NCBI GenBank assembly: GCA_933207985.1
Contig: OW240913.1
Location: 97,561,265-97,625,264, forward strand
DNA from: Pelobates cultripes
Lineage: Eukaryota; Chordata; Amphibia; Anura; Pelobatidae
Direction of reading: 5' to 3'
DNA length: 64,000 bases
In this document: in pieces, positions 36,703 to 48,115 of the stretch
Position numbering within the stretch: position 1 is the stretch's first letter
Layout of the letters: each line of letters begins with the position of its first letter
The notes under the pieces: generated by a model
Database searches by the model: none
What the model saw: the letters and a program-made list of their open reading frames with translations, nothing else
Told to the model about the DNA's origin: nothing
Position numbers and translations under genes: made by a program

Positions 36703-37171
36703 TTAATTTTATTTTTATTTTGAATATGAATTAAAAGTTATATTTTATTTTATAAAGACCCTGGAGTGCATTCTGTTTTCTGGATACATATACAGTTGCA
36801 AGAAAAAGTATGTGAACCCTTTGGAATGAAATGGATTTCTGCATAAATTGGTCATAAAATGTGATCTGATCATCATCTAAGTCACAACAATAGACAATCA
36901 CAGTCGGCTTAAACTAATAACACACAAAGAATGAAATGTTGCCATGTTTTTATTGAACACACGGTGTAAACATTCACAGTGCAGGTGGAAAAAGTATGTG
37001 AACCCCTAGAATAATGACATCTCCAAGAGCTAATTGGAGTGAGATGTCAGCCAACTGGAGTCCAATCAATGAGATGAGATTGGAGGTGTTGGTTACAGCT
37101 GCCCTGTCCTATAAAAAACAGACACTAGTTCTAGGTTTGCTTTTCACAAGAAGCATTGCCTGATATGAATG

Positions 37172-38440
37172 ATGCCTCGCACAAAAGAGCTCTCAGACGA
37201 CCTACGATTAAGAATTGTTGACTTACATAAAGCTGGAAGGGTTATAAAAGTATTTCCAAAAGCCTTGCTGTTCATCAGTCCACGGTAAGACAAATTGTCT
37301 ATAAATGGAGAAAGTTCAGCACTGCTGCTACTCTCCTTAGTAGTGGCCGTCCTGTAAAGATGACTGCAAGAGCACAGCACAGACTGCTCAATGAGGTGAA
37401 GAAGAATCCTAGAGTGTCAGCTAAAGACTTGCAAAAGTCACTGGCAAATGCTAACATCCCTGTTAGCGAATCTACAATATGTAAAACACTAAACAAGAAT
37501 GGATTTCATGGGGGGATACCACAGAGGAAGCCACTGCTGTCCAAACAAAACATTGCTGCACGTTTACCGTTTGCACAAGAGCACCTGGATGTTCCACAGC
37601 AGTACTGGCAAAATATTCTGTGGACAGATGGAACCAAAGTTGAGTTGTTTGGAAGAAACACACAACAATATGTATGGCGAAAAAATGGCACAGCACACCA
37701 ACATCAAAACCTCATCCCAACTGTGAAGTATGGTGGTGGGGGTATCATGGTTTGGGGCTGCTTTGCTGCGTCAGGGCCTGGACGGATTGCTATCATCGAA
37801 GGAAAAATTAATTCCCAAGTTTAGCAAGACATTTTGCAGGAGAACTTAAGGCCATCTGTCTACCAGCTGAAGCTCAACAGAAGATGGGTGTTGCAACAGG
37901 ACAATGACCCAAAGCATAGCAGTAAATCAACAACAGAATGGCTTAAACAGAAGAAAATACACCTTCTGAAGTGGCCCAGTCAGAGTCCTGACCTCAATCT
38001 GACTGAGACATGACCTCAAGAAAGCGATTCACACCAGACATCCCAAGAATATTGCTGAACTGAAACAGTTCTGCAAAGAGGAATGGTCAAGACATTTTGC
38101 AGGAGAACTTAAGGCCATCTGTCTACCAGCTGAAGCTCAACAGAAGATGGGTGTTGCAACAGGACAATGACCCAAAGCATAGCAGTAAATCAACAACAGA
38201 ATGGCTTAAACAGAAGAAAATACACCTTCTGAAGTGGCCCATTCAGAGTCCTGACCTCAATCTGACTGAGACATGACCTCAAGAAAGCGATTCACACCAG
38301 ACATCCCAAGAATATTGCTGAACTGAAACAGTTCTGCAAAGAGGAATGGTCAAGAATTACTCATGACCGTTGTGCACGTCTGATCTGCAACTACAGGAAA
38401 CATTTGTTTGAAGTTATTGCTGCCAAAGGAGGTTCACATA
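37172..38440 (+). pseudogene. Tc1 transposase, decayed
   Basis: A cut-and-paste transposase acting at the element ends through N-terminal helix-turn-helix domains and a C-terminal DDE core. The chosen start is the ATG at 37172 ([12 protein letters not shown]). A one-base shift near 37235 moves the frame to the one open from 37233 to 37824. The core shows WTDGTKVELFG (first Asp), then a TAG at 37822-37824 where a Tyr codon would fit. [11 protein letters not shown] (second Asp) follows, and then SPDLN, just before the place where the Glu motif is broken by an indel. A 263-bp tandem duplication (not a multiple of three) repeats this last part. The gene cannot make a functional protein. Confidence 0.88.
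37825..38350. repeat. 263-bp tandem duplication inside the transposase
   Basis: 37825-38087 and 38088-38350 are nearly identical, with one difference noticed (GGCCCAGTCAG versus GGCCCATTCAG). The junction shares CAAGA with the sequence after the second unit (38351), suggesting a microhomology-driven duplication. Confidence 0.95.
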
Positions 38441-38639
38441 CTTTTTCCACCTGCACTGTGAATGTTTACATGGTGTGTTAAATAAAAACATGGCAACATT
38501 TCATTCTTTGTGTGTTATTAGTTTAAGCAGACTGTGATTGTCTATTGTTGTGACTTAGATGATGATCAGATCACATTTTATGACCAATTTATGCAGAAAT
38601 CCATATCATTCCAAAGGGTTCACATACTTTTTCTTGTAA

Positions 38640-38642
<3 letters not shown>

Positions 38643-38679
<37 letters not shown>
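38643..38679. repeat. TA microsatellite at the Tc1 target
   Basis: About 18 TA units directly adjoin the 3' end of the Tc1 element, whose target is TA. Confidence 0.9.
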
Positions 38680-38681
<2 letters not shown>

Positions 38682-38896
38682 TATCAATAATAAGGATGCA
38701 CTCTCCGGTCTTTTTAAATATTCCAAGGGGTATTTATTCCATCACATACTATGACAAATTGATCAACGTTTCGATCCTGAGGAAGACCCGAACGGGTCGA
38801 AACGTTGATCAATTTGTCATAGTATGTGATGGAATAAATACCCCTTGGAATATTTAAAAAGGACGGAGAGTGCATCCTTATTATTGATATACTATA
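38675..38896. repeat. Long palindrome (100-bp arms, 22-nt centre)
   Basis: The left arm 38675-38774 and right arm 38797-38896 are complementary almost throughout (for example CATCACATACTATGACAAAT with its reverse). The centre is the stem II part of a hammerhead-like motif. The head-to-head layout is like that seen for terminal repeats of Penelope-like elements. Confidence 0.9.
38773..38810 (+). ncRNA. Hammerhead-ribozyme-like motif B
   Basis: Stem I 5' GATC (38773-38776) is followed by core CTGAGGA (38777-38783) and an extra A. Stem II is GACCC with loop GAAC and GGGTC (38785-38798). GAAA (38799-38802), CGTT and stem I 3' GATC (38807-38810) complete the motif. All parts of a type I hammerhead with minimal stem III are present apart from the extra A. 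Confidence 0.5.
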
Positions 38897-38957
38897 TACT
38901 CCAGCGTGGGATAGCACCAGGGCATAAGATCTTTAACATACCAGTAAGGGTGAGTGC

Positions 38958-38964
38958 CATTATA

Positions 38965-39042
<78 letters not shown>
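38958..39042. repeat. TA microsatellite
   Basis: Long TA run with a single ACAT interruption near 39010. Confidence 0.95.
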
Positions 39043-39045
<3 letters not shown>

Positions 39046-39059
39046 ATTTATTTTAAACA

Positions 39060-39388
39060 TGTTTAATTATATATTTTTTTATACTTCCCACCAGCAGGGG
39101 GGCTGTCTGACAGCCCAGACAGTCTCCATGCTGGCAGATCCACAGCCAGCTATAGGGGGCCATGTTATCGCTCTTTAGGAGCGATCACATGGCCCTCAGG
39201 GGCCTGATTTGCTGGGGGACAGCTGCCTGGACTGTCAGGCTGTCCTCCCAAAGAGGATTGCGGCGGAGGTACATTTCTCCTGGCTCCTGGGGGCTTAAAC
39301 CGTTACGTTGTTCTATGCCGCCACAGCGGCTTTAAAGCCCGTTAGAATGGGGAGGCAATAGAACGCCGTAATGGCGTTAAGGGGTTAA
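39060..39388 (+). mobile_element. 3' part of a CCCCTTAA-type TTAA element
   Basis: Homologous to 10130-10439, sharing GAGCGATCACATGGCC and the GACAGTC region. It ends GGCGTTAAGGGGTTAA. The left part is replaced by TA repeats. A short T2-like end (GACTATAGTGTCCCTTTAA) adjoins at 39397-39418. Confidence 0.65.
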
Positions 39389-39529
39389 GCTAAAGTGACT
39401 ATAGTGTCCCTTTAAGGTAATAAACAAATAGCCATTACAGCTTTCACTTACTTGCTAGCATGGAGATAGTATAGATAGAGGAGAAACTGAAACAATGTAT
39501 CGATTGTTCCTTATCATTTTTAATGTTTG

Positions 39530-40086
39530 TGTCACGGCCAAACTTACCTGGGGATTCCCTGCCACGTCTCCGTCCACTCCTGAAGTGGTCCCTCCTCGCT
39601 GCACGCCCAGGACTCCGACAAGTCCGACCGTAAGGTCAGAGGGTCGGCATCCCTCTGACTTGTGGATGCGGTGTCGCGGCTCTCCACGTCACACCGCGAC
39701 CTGCAAGAAGCTTTAACCGAACTCACATGTAAACTGCACTCACTCTAGGCACGTGCGCGTGCCCGACAGCTGGCATCTTAAAGGAACAGAACACCTGAAA
39801 CATCTTAAAGGGCTAATCACTGTTTAGAGGTGGATATCTCTTCCCTATATAAACCCAGCCAACCTTTACCTCAATGCTCAGTTATACTGTGCTCTTCAGT
39901 ATATGCACTTCTGTTAATTCTGTCTTATCCAGCTTTTAACCTATTTGCCTGTTATACCGTTCCTGAACCTGTGCTGCCTGCCCTCGAACTTGGCTTACCC
40001 TGACTATGAGACTGTCTTATCCTTAATTGATACCTCGCTTTTGGCTCAGTATTGCCTCCTGGGCCCCACCTGTCAAAGACCCAACA
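39530..40086 (+). mobile_element. Probable solo Gypsy-type LTR
   Basis: A 557-bp block from TGTCACGGCC to GACCCAACA, with flanking 5-mers GTTTG and GTGTG (one mismatch). The TATA box CTATATAAACCC lies near 39844. A T/C-rich part follows, as in Gypsy LTRs. No internal genes adjoin it. Confidence 0.6.
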
Positions 40087-42529
40087 GTGTGCTCTAGTTT
40101 TGTCAGGACTGAACTAAATTGTGATATTAAATGATAAATGTTTAATTAACACAGAAAAAAGCAATACATGGAAAAATATAAGTTTTTTTTTAATGTTTTT
40201 ATCAGCATCTGGAGCTACGTGATATCCTTCTGGTTCTTGTTATACCATTGTAACATGCTCACATGAGAGTAATGTAAGTAAATGCTCTAGAAACCTTTTT
40301 TTTTTCAGAATGACAAAATGCTTTGCTATTAAAGTATAAACATCCACAAGTGAAAAATACATAAATGTTAGGTTCTATTATGGGGACAAAGATCAGTGGA
40401 AGAAAATAGATTTAAAAATAGTATAGAAAAGAGAGAGAAACAGGGACAAGTAGCAAAAATAAATACAGAGACTAATTCCCATTGGCGTGCAAGGACTACT
40501 TATGATTTCCCCAAAGGAAAATTGTGGAGTTAGCAAAGTATAGTAAGAAGTAATCCGCAGCTGGAAAAACACACCCATCTGATCACCCTATCAATTAGGT
40601 GAGACCTATCCCAGAGTAAAATAAGGAGTGGTATTTAAGTAGTTTGCACGAGGAATGGAGCAGGCTAGCCTTTTCTTATAAACAAGTAAGTATTTGCCAA
40701 CCAAAATTCTAACAGCCAGATTATTAATTAACTACATGCAAAATCAAGTACAAAATATTACAGTAGTAAACTATATTTAACAATGGTAATATTATAGTAA
40801 ATTAATAATCTAGTAACAAAATGAAAGAAATCTGGTTGAATATCTTCTCCATCTCAGTCCGTAACTTACAGCTGCAGTGTCCAAAATTAAAAGGCCTTGT
40901 AGCAGGGATGGATGATGATTTGGGGCTCACAGCTGCAGTGTATTACAAAGAGAACCCATATCATTTGCATGTCAGAATGATACCACCCATAAGAGCAACC
41001 CAGATACTAAATGCTGCCAAGCTCCTTCTGCACAAGATACAGCATCCTCCGGACAATCATTTCAGCCTTTCTTGGGGTTTGTCAATAAGGTGTAGCTAAT
41101 ATCCTGCTAGGGACAGTGAGCATGTGGTGCATTCTGGATTACCCTTTTAACTTAAGGAGAGTTTAAGTAACTGTTTTGCAAAAAAAAAAATGAGAAGTCT
41201 TACATATCACACTCATCCTGAAATGCTGGCAAGTTCCAGCCTCACATCAACCTTCTATATAACAATATGATTATCATGAGTAAAAAAACCATCAATCTTG
41301 CAAACCGTTATAGAAAATATAATCTTTTTCAGCCTGGTCTCTGTATTCTGCCTGCTGAAACCCTTGCTTTGCTGTGTCCAGTACCTGGAGGCTTTGCTTA
41401 GTAGTACTGTGTTATAAGGCACTTGAGTTAATGTGTTACCCTCAGTGTTCGATAGTAAGTTTCTTTCCAGTGTAAACCCTCAGTGTTCCAGAGCAGCTAC
41501 CTTCTTGTACAACCTATTCCTGTGCAACTTAACCTGTTTCCTGTGTATTCAGAGTACTACTCCCTGTATCTTGCTCCCTTCCTTGTATTGAGTTATCTGT
41601 TTTGCATTTGTGTTATTCATTTGTGTTACAGCATCTTTATATTGTGTGTATTCTTCAGACATTGGGTTCCTATACATATAGTGGTTGCTGCTGTGGTTAA
41701 TGTAATCCAAGTGATGCCAATTAAATTTTGGAGTTGCAGTTTCCCAATCTAGTCCCTTGACAGCTAGAGACCTGCAGCAAGTGTGTAATTTTCCATTAAG
41801 CAGATAAGGTTGGTAGCCCCTGTTGAAGATATTAGTCTTCAGTGGGTGATTTGTTAACAAGCCGAAAACTTGCCTAGAAATCCATAATAGGCTACAATTG
41901 GTTGGCTGCCCTAGACTAGCCTGTGAAACGTATGGCCAATTCTATATGCCATACCTAGCACTCTGTGAGGGCATACCAGTAGTAACAGATACCTTTGTTT
42001 CCTTACCAACCATGGATTACTGTATCACTGATGTTATACAGAGCATGAAGACTAGTGTAGCTCTTTAAAATTTAAATCTACATTTTGTCAGGAACCCTTA
42101 GCAATGGAGCACTGCTTTTAAACAATGAATTGTAAAGCAAAACTCCTAACTAAAACTGACACTATGCTGATGAGTCCCAAAAGGTCCTAAGCAGTGCTCA
42201 ATGTTTAAGGGTGCCTGCAGAGAGGCAGAATGAAGTCTGACACATGGTGCCTTTCCATGATTATGTGTATATCCAGCAAGGCATTTTAATTTGCAAACAC
42301 TTTTTCTGAGAATTACTAAGCAAAAGACTATTCTCGAGGTCTGACTTTGGAAAAAGAGGTAATCCAAAACAGTACATTTTTAAATTTCAATGATTGTGAA
42401 GTTTTATCTTTTTGTACATGTTACACTAAATTGCTTGTCATTCGATAATTACTCTTATTGCCCTCAAAAGTTTTTTTTTACTTTATAGTAATTTTGTTGC
42501 GATAAATCATTTGTGTAAATAAATAGTTA
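40087..42529. other. No gene recognised
   Basis: AT-rich sequence. A 92-codon frame at 40821-41099 has mixed composition but no recognised domain, and two near-identical CAGCTGCAGTGT words. No repeat ends were seen. Confidence 0.5.
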
Positions 42530-42735
42530 AATAGCAGAAAAGAGACTTGCGTCCATCAAGTTCAGCCTTCCTCACATTTGTTTTTTGCTGTTGATCCAAA
42601 AGAAGGCAAAAAACCCCAGTCTGAAGCACAATTTTGCAACAAGCTAGGAAAAAAAATTCCTTCTTGACCGCAGAATGGCAGTCAGATTTATCCTTGGATC
42701 AAGCAGTTATTACCCTACATTGAAAGATTATATCC

Positions 42736-43008
42736 TTAAATATTCTGTTTTTGCAAGTATGCATCTAGTAACTGTTTGAACATCTGTATGGACGCTGATA
42801 AAACCACTTCTTCAGGCAGAGAATTCCACATCCTGATTGTTCTTACAGTAAAAAAACCTTTAATTTGCCTCAGACGAAATCTTCTTTCTTCCAGTCTAAA
42901 CGCATGGCCTCGTGTCCTATGTAAAGTCCGGTTTGTGAATAGATTTCCACACAATGATTTGTATTGGCCACGAATATATTTGTATAATGTTATCATATCC
43001 CCTCTCAG
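42736..43008 (-). pseudogene. LINE ORF2 C-terminus
   Basis: The frame reads LRGDMITLYKYIRG, then TRGHAFRL, then RNSF-type WNSLPEEVV, the usual end of CR1/L2-group ORF2 proteins. It is the direct continuation of the RT frame at 44082 once the insertion is set aside (the shared junction residues are LRGDM). Confidence 0.8.
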
Positions 43009-44066
43009 ACAAAAAAACAAATAAGGTAGGTAAACCACTACCACTTAGTGCCTACAGAAATTCGCACTACCGGTATAGGTAAACCCACCTGGTACCTAAT
43101 GGAGGCTCCAAGGGTCTCCAGGGGCCTAACCCCAGAATTGTATATAGAAAAAAAGATGAAACGTACAGAGAAAAACAGCTGCAAAAAGCAGGTGTATCCA
43201 ACTGCATGAATCTGGAGCAAAATAAAGTAGTCTCACAAACAAATATAGATCAATAAATAAAGAAATATATATAAACGTGTCAGGCGTTTTCACTGTCCGT
43301 TTTTTCGGACATCACTGGTTTGCCCACATATTTCACTATATGGCACTGTAAGGCTTTGTTGACACCTATTGTATAAATAGATAGACTTATTAATATGTAT
43401 ATATTTTTTGCTTTACCACTATTCGAGTTTGTCAAATATATGTAAGCTAGGGTACTGGATACTATGTTGCTATTTTGACGGTTACACAGTCTGCTACACA
43501 GTCTGTTAAGCAACTCTCTGTTATTTTCCCTCTACATATTCACTTTAATTTTTTTCTTGCTCTGTCTAATAGATATGCCGTGGGCACTCTAACTCCACAA
43601 TATCTATATCCTCCTATTATCTGTACATATTTACATTCTGCATATTATTACATCAGTCCATACTATATACCTGGTTTGGGATCTCCCTTCCTAGGTATTT
43701 TATATTATTGTTTAGAGGATTTTTCTAGTGGTAACTTTTTGTTATTGTATCCCTCTATCCCTTTTTTTGTCAGTCTGAGTTACTTGATATTTTAGAGGAC
43801 ACATTAGAGCAAGATTTATTAAAGCTCATTTTTTAATGTTTTACTCTGGTCTATACATATGTATACTACATACTAGGGATACGGGATACGGGATACTATC
43901 AGTCTATCTATATTTTAGCTGTATCATCACAAGGAGATTTATATATATTTCTTTATTTATTCATCTATATTTGTTTGTGAGACTATTTTATTTTGCTCCA
44001 GATTCATGCAGTTGGATACACCTGCTTTTTGCAGCTGTTTTTCTCTGTACGTTTCATCTTTTTTTC
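43009..44066. mobile_element. Foldback-type insertion into the LINE
   Basis: The LINE sequence CATATCCCCTCTCAG occurs at 42994-43008 and again at 44067-44081, a 15-bp duplication that brackets the insert. Inside, 43147-43275 is the inverted repeat of 43932-44066 (GATGAAACGTACAGAG with CTCTGTACGTTTCATC). Another 138 bp lie to the left of the left arm. The middle is T-rich with no recognised gene. Confidence 0.8.
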
Positions 44067-44081
44067 CATATCCCCTCTCAG

Positions 44082-45449
44082 GCAACGTTTTTCTAAACTA
44101 AATAGGTTTAAATTTGTTAACTTTTCTTCATAGCTGATATGTTCCATTCCTTTTATTAATTTTGTAGCCTGCCTCTGCACATTTCCTAGTGCCATAATAT
44201 CCTTCTTTAGAACAGGTGCCCAAAATTGCACAGCATATTCAATATGTGGTCTTACCAGTGATTTATAAAGAGGCGAAATGATATTCTCGCCCCGAAAATG
44301 AATGCCCTTTTTCATGCATGACAATACCTTACTGGCCTTGGCCACTGCCAATTGACATTGCACATTGTTGCATAGTTTGTTGTCTATAACAATTCCCAAG
44401 TCCTTTTCGTGTGTTGTTATCCCTAATTCGCTTCCATTAAGGGTATACATTGCTTGTGTATTCTTTACCCCGAAGTGCATAACTTTGCATTTTTCAACAT
44501 TACATTTTATCTGCCATTTGAGTGCCCAGTCCCCCAGTCTATCTAAATCCCTCTGCAGCAAAGTAATATCTTGCTCACATTGTGTTATTTTACAAAGTTT
44601 TGTGTCATCTGCAAACACTGAAACATGACTTTCAATGCTGTCTTCAAGATCATTTATAAACATGTTAAATAGAAGGGGTCCCAGAACAGACCCCTGAGGG
44701 ACACCACTTGCCACCTCTGTCCACCTTGAAAATTTACCATTAATGACAACTCTTTGTACTCTGTTTTTAAGCCAATGTTCTACCCAAGAACAAGTATTTT
44801 CATCTAGACCAATTTCCTTGAGTTTGAACACTTATCTATTGTGTGGAACTGTATCAAATGCCTTGGCAAAATCCAAATAGATCACATCCACTGCAACACC
44901 CTGATCTATACTTCTACTTACTTCTTCGTAGAACGCAATCAAGTTAGTTTGACATGACCTGTGCTTCATAAAACCGTGCTGTTTTTTGCTGATAACCATG
45001 TTCTTCTCAAGGAATTCTTGAATATTATCCATTAATAACCTTTCAAATATTTTACCAGCCACAGAAGTTAAGCTCACAGGTCTTTAATTTCCCGGCAAGG
45101 ATTTTGAACCCTTTTTGAATATAGGAACCACATCTGCCTTCCTCCAGTCCTCCGGAACACTTCCTGAAAGAAAAGAATCTTCAAAGATTAAAAACAGAGG
45201 TTCACTTATTTCTACACTTAGTTCCTTAAGTACATGTGGATGGATACCGTCAGGCCCTCGAGCTTTGTTTATATTAACTTTATTTAGTTGCTGCAGCACC
45301 TTGTCTTGAGTTAACCAATTACAATTATTCTGCAAGTTTTTAGTAGCAATCATTTGCACATCTATTGCCATGGGTTCTTCCTTAATATATACGGAGGAGA
45401 AATAGTTATTTAAAATTTCTGCCTTTTCCTGGTCTTCATTAACTAACAC
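44082..45449 (-). pseudogene. LINE ORF2 reverse transcriptase
   Basis: RT of a CR1/L2-group LINE. From N to C: NKARGPDGIHPHVLKEL and WRKADVVPIFKKGS; then VSLTSVAGKIFERLL, SKKQHGFMKHRSCQTNL and VIYLDFAKAFDTVPHNR; then GVPQGSVLGPLLFN and catalytic FADD (residues 73-76 of the frame starting at 44831); and finally the thumb with PHIEYAVQFWAP. Only two in-frame stops break it (TAA near 45081 and TAA near 44830). The decay is light compared with other retroelements here. The reading continues across the insertion at 43009-44066. Confidence 0.88.
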
Positions 45450-45665
45450 CCCCGTTTCAGTTTTTAGTGTACCTACACTTTATTTTTGGGTTTTTTTAGA
45501 ATTTATGTACTTAAAAAATGCTTTGGGGTTGGTTTTGCTCTCTTTAGCTATCATTTTTTTCATTTTGAAGTTTAGCAAGTCTAATTGCCTTTTTGCATGC
45601 ATTATTTGCTTCCTTATATCTTTTATAAGATGCATCTGATTTGTCCGATTTTAAATGCTTTAAAT

Positions 45666-45726
<61 letters not shown>
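45666..45726. repeat. (CA)n(TA)n microsatellite
   Basis: Ten CA units followed by about 20 TA units, inside or at the 5' edge of the LINE. Confidence 0.95.
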
Positions 45727-45731
<5 letters not shown>

Positions 45732-45783
45732 CAATATACTTTGACAATTTATAATCAAATAAAACTATTTTCTTGTAATCCAT

Positions 45784-46976
45784 ATTATTTTAAAGAAAGT
45801 AATCATGCACAAACATAATTACTATCGAAAAATATTCTAAGTTTTCTTAGCAACTCATATTACTTGTTTTTACTGGCATCTCTTTAAGTCTCATACAGAT
45901 ATCTTAGCCATAACTGTATATAGTTAGTGTAAGAGATCCTCTATTTAATATATATAAATAATTAAGAATACAATATAAAATAAGGATTGTCTTGGAAGCA
46001 ATAAAGTTTTGTCTTTTTAGATATTTATTATATAAAAATATAAATATAGACATATAAAATCCATTACAGCAGAGTTTATAAGATTAAACTAAATGCTTGC
46101 AAATATCATTAATAGGTTAACATACCCTTGTGAACATGTCATCATGTCAGCCTCTCTGTCATTTTAAGATAGAGCAGCGTCTGTCTCCAAGTCTCTCCTC
46201 TGTGTCTTAACATTTAAAAGTACACCTATTTATAACTTAGGTGTCTCCATTTTAGGGTTACTGTAGTTAATATATGAAAAAGTAACACTTCTTTTACTTT
46301 ATTCATTTTAGGACCTCCCTTAATTTGGCAAACATACAAGGCCATAACTAAAGGGTACAAACGTCATGGAAATTTTCCTGACTTAGTTCAAGATGGCATC
46401 TTAAAGTCTAAACATCATGAAAGAGTCGTGGCATAGCCCTGAAGCTTGTTTATGCATTATTGCTATTGTAATTCGTCTGGGACAAAATGGCGCAAACATA
46501 TAATGCACTGTAGGTAGGTAAGAGGTTATTGCTTAAAGAAACAGTTATGAAAAACAATATGTTCCATTTCTAACACCTTGTCAGTTTGCAATATCTCTTA
46601 AAGACAAAGTACACAGTTTAAGAAATACAACATTTTATTCTAAAACTTGTAATATTTGCATTTGCCCATAACAAGATAAAATAAGCAGATATTCTGTTGT
46701 AGATTACACTCGCATGAAGCCTAGGAGTAAAACAGATGTCCCTATTCAACCATTTAGAGTTTGTTTCTAAAAAAATATTTCTCACATTCACATAGCATAT
46801 TTGTAAAGGCAATTCATACACAAATTGGATATGATTTTATTTATGTTTGTATTTAAGCTGTAATACCACATTTAGAGGAATGTAAATATAAAGATAGAAG
46901 GTATGCAGTAGCTTATCTCCTGAGTGGGGGTAAGCCCATAGTGAAATTAATTCAATAATAAGTGTGAGAGGAACAG
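45784..46976. other. No gene recognised
   Basis: AT-rich sequence with short frames only. No repeat structure was recognised. Confidence 0.5.
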
Positions 46977-48115
46977 GAGAGAAAGGATAATGGTAGAGTA
47001 TCCTATGGAGGGGAATACTCTACTAGTTGCAGGAAACAGTAAGGGTACAGTAGAGAACTTAACGTGCAATCTTAATGTGTAAATATTAAAACTTAACTTT
47101 TAATGATTAATTTCTAATATGTTAAAACTGGTGAGAGTCAACACCCAAAAACACTAGTGTGTAAAACAAAAATAAATAAATCAAATAGTAATAAAATCAA
47201 CACTTGATCTGAGACTTGCATGTAGTACCCCACATACGTGAGGGGACTATTGTCTAAACTGTGCGTAGTAGCTGTAGTTTTAAGACAATAAGTCGGGTAT
47301 AGAGTGTCCAGTAGTTTCTGGGAGTCCCAGCCGGTATTTACCAACACTTGTCTGGGATATGTCGCAATTTGATGTAAAAATTTGTAGTGGGGATTATTGT
47401 CTAAACTGTGTGTCTAAGCCAACAAGTCAGGTAAAGAGAGCCCACTTGTATCTGGGAGCTGCAGTAAGGTGTTTCCAACACTTGTCTGGGATGAGCGGCA
47501 AGTTGTAACAAAATGCATGGTGAGTATTATTGTCTAAACTGTGCATGATAGCTTGTAGCTGAAGACGATAAATTCCCACTAATAAATCAAATAAACTAAA
47601 ATCAATACTTTTCTGAGACTTGCATAAAATACCGCACATACCTGAGGGGACTATTGTCTAAACTGTGCATGGTAACTGTAGTTTTATGACAATACATCGG
47701 GTACAGTTGCTGCGACTCCCAGATACTCTGGGTGATGACTTCTGAGATTCTTTCATTTTCTACTAATTAGTGGGAACTCATTGTCATTAGCTACAGCTGT
47801 CACGCACAGTTTAGACAATTTCCCACTATTAATTTTGTTTCAACTTGCTGTTATTACTATTTGATTACTATTTGATTTATTTATATTTTATTTTTTGTTT
47901 CACACACTAGTGTTTTTGGGTGTTGACTCTCACTAGTTTTAACATATTAGAAATTAATTTTAGAAATTAATCATTAATTAATCATTAAAAGTTGTTTTAA
48001 TATTTACACATTAAGGTTGCACGTTAATTAAGTTCTCTACTGTACCCTTACAGTTTCCTGCAACTAGAAGGGTATTCCACTCCATAGGATACTCTACCAA
48101 TATCCTTTATCTCTT
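46977..48115. mobile_element. Foldback element with a tandem core
   Basis: The left arm (about 46977-47180) is the inverted copy of about 47885-48115; for example GAGAGTCAACACCCAAAAAC pairs with GTTTTTGGGTGTTGACTCTC. The core has four direct copies of ATTGTCTAAACTGTG at 47249, 47396, 47529 and 47653 (spacing 147, 133, 124) and one inverted copy at 47805-47819. No coding capacity. The class is unknown. Confidence 0.75.

Larger units (their letters stand above)
36793..38642 (+). mobile_element. Tc1-like DNA transposon
   Basis: The ends are CAGTTGCAAGAAAAAGTATG and the matching CATACTTTTTCTTGTAACTG, flanked by TA at 36791-36792 and 38643-38644. The terminal inverted repeats are long, about 200 bp, with a second internal copy of the AAAAAGTATGTGAACCCC box near 36990 and 38430. 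Total length is 1850 bp. Subtracting the 263-bp internal duplication gives 1587 bp, the usual Tc1 size. One decayed transposase gene is inside. Confidence 0.92.
42530..45783 (-). mobile_element. Second LINE family, 5'-truncated and interrupted
   Basis: The minus-strand order is: a short pre-RT piece (KRYKEANNACKKAIRLAK) near 45570-45660, then RT from 45449 to 44082. A 1058-bp insertion follows (43009-44066), then the ORF C-terminus (43008-42736) and a 3' UTR to about 42530. The UTR contains CTTGATGGACGCAAGTCTC. The endonuclease is missing. A CA/TA microsatellite bounds the 5' side. It differs from the CR1-like family at 1-690 and 53.1-54.4 kb. Confidence 0.85.

Noticed and set aside
42540..42740. 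Possible tRNA-derived SINE
   Set aside because: No A or B box was found, and the sequence continues from the LINE ORF and fits its 3' UTR.
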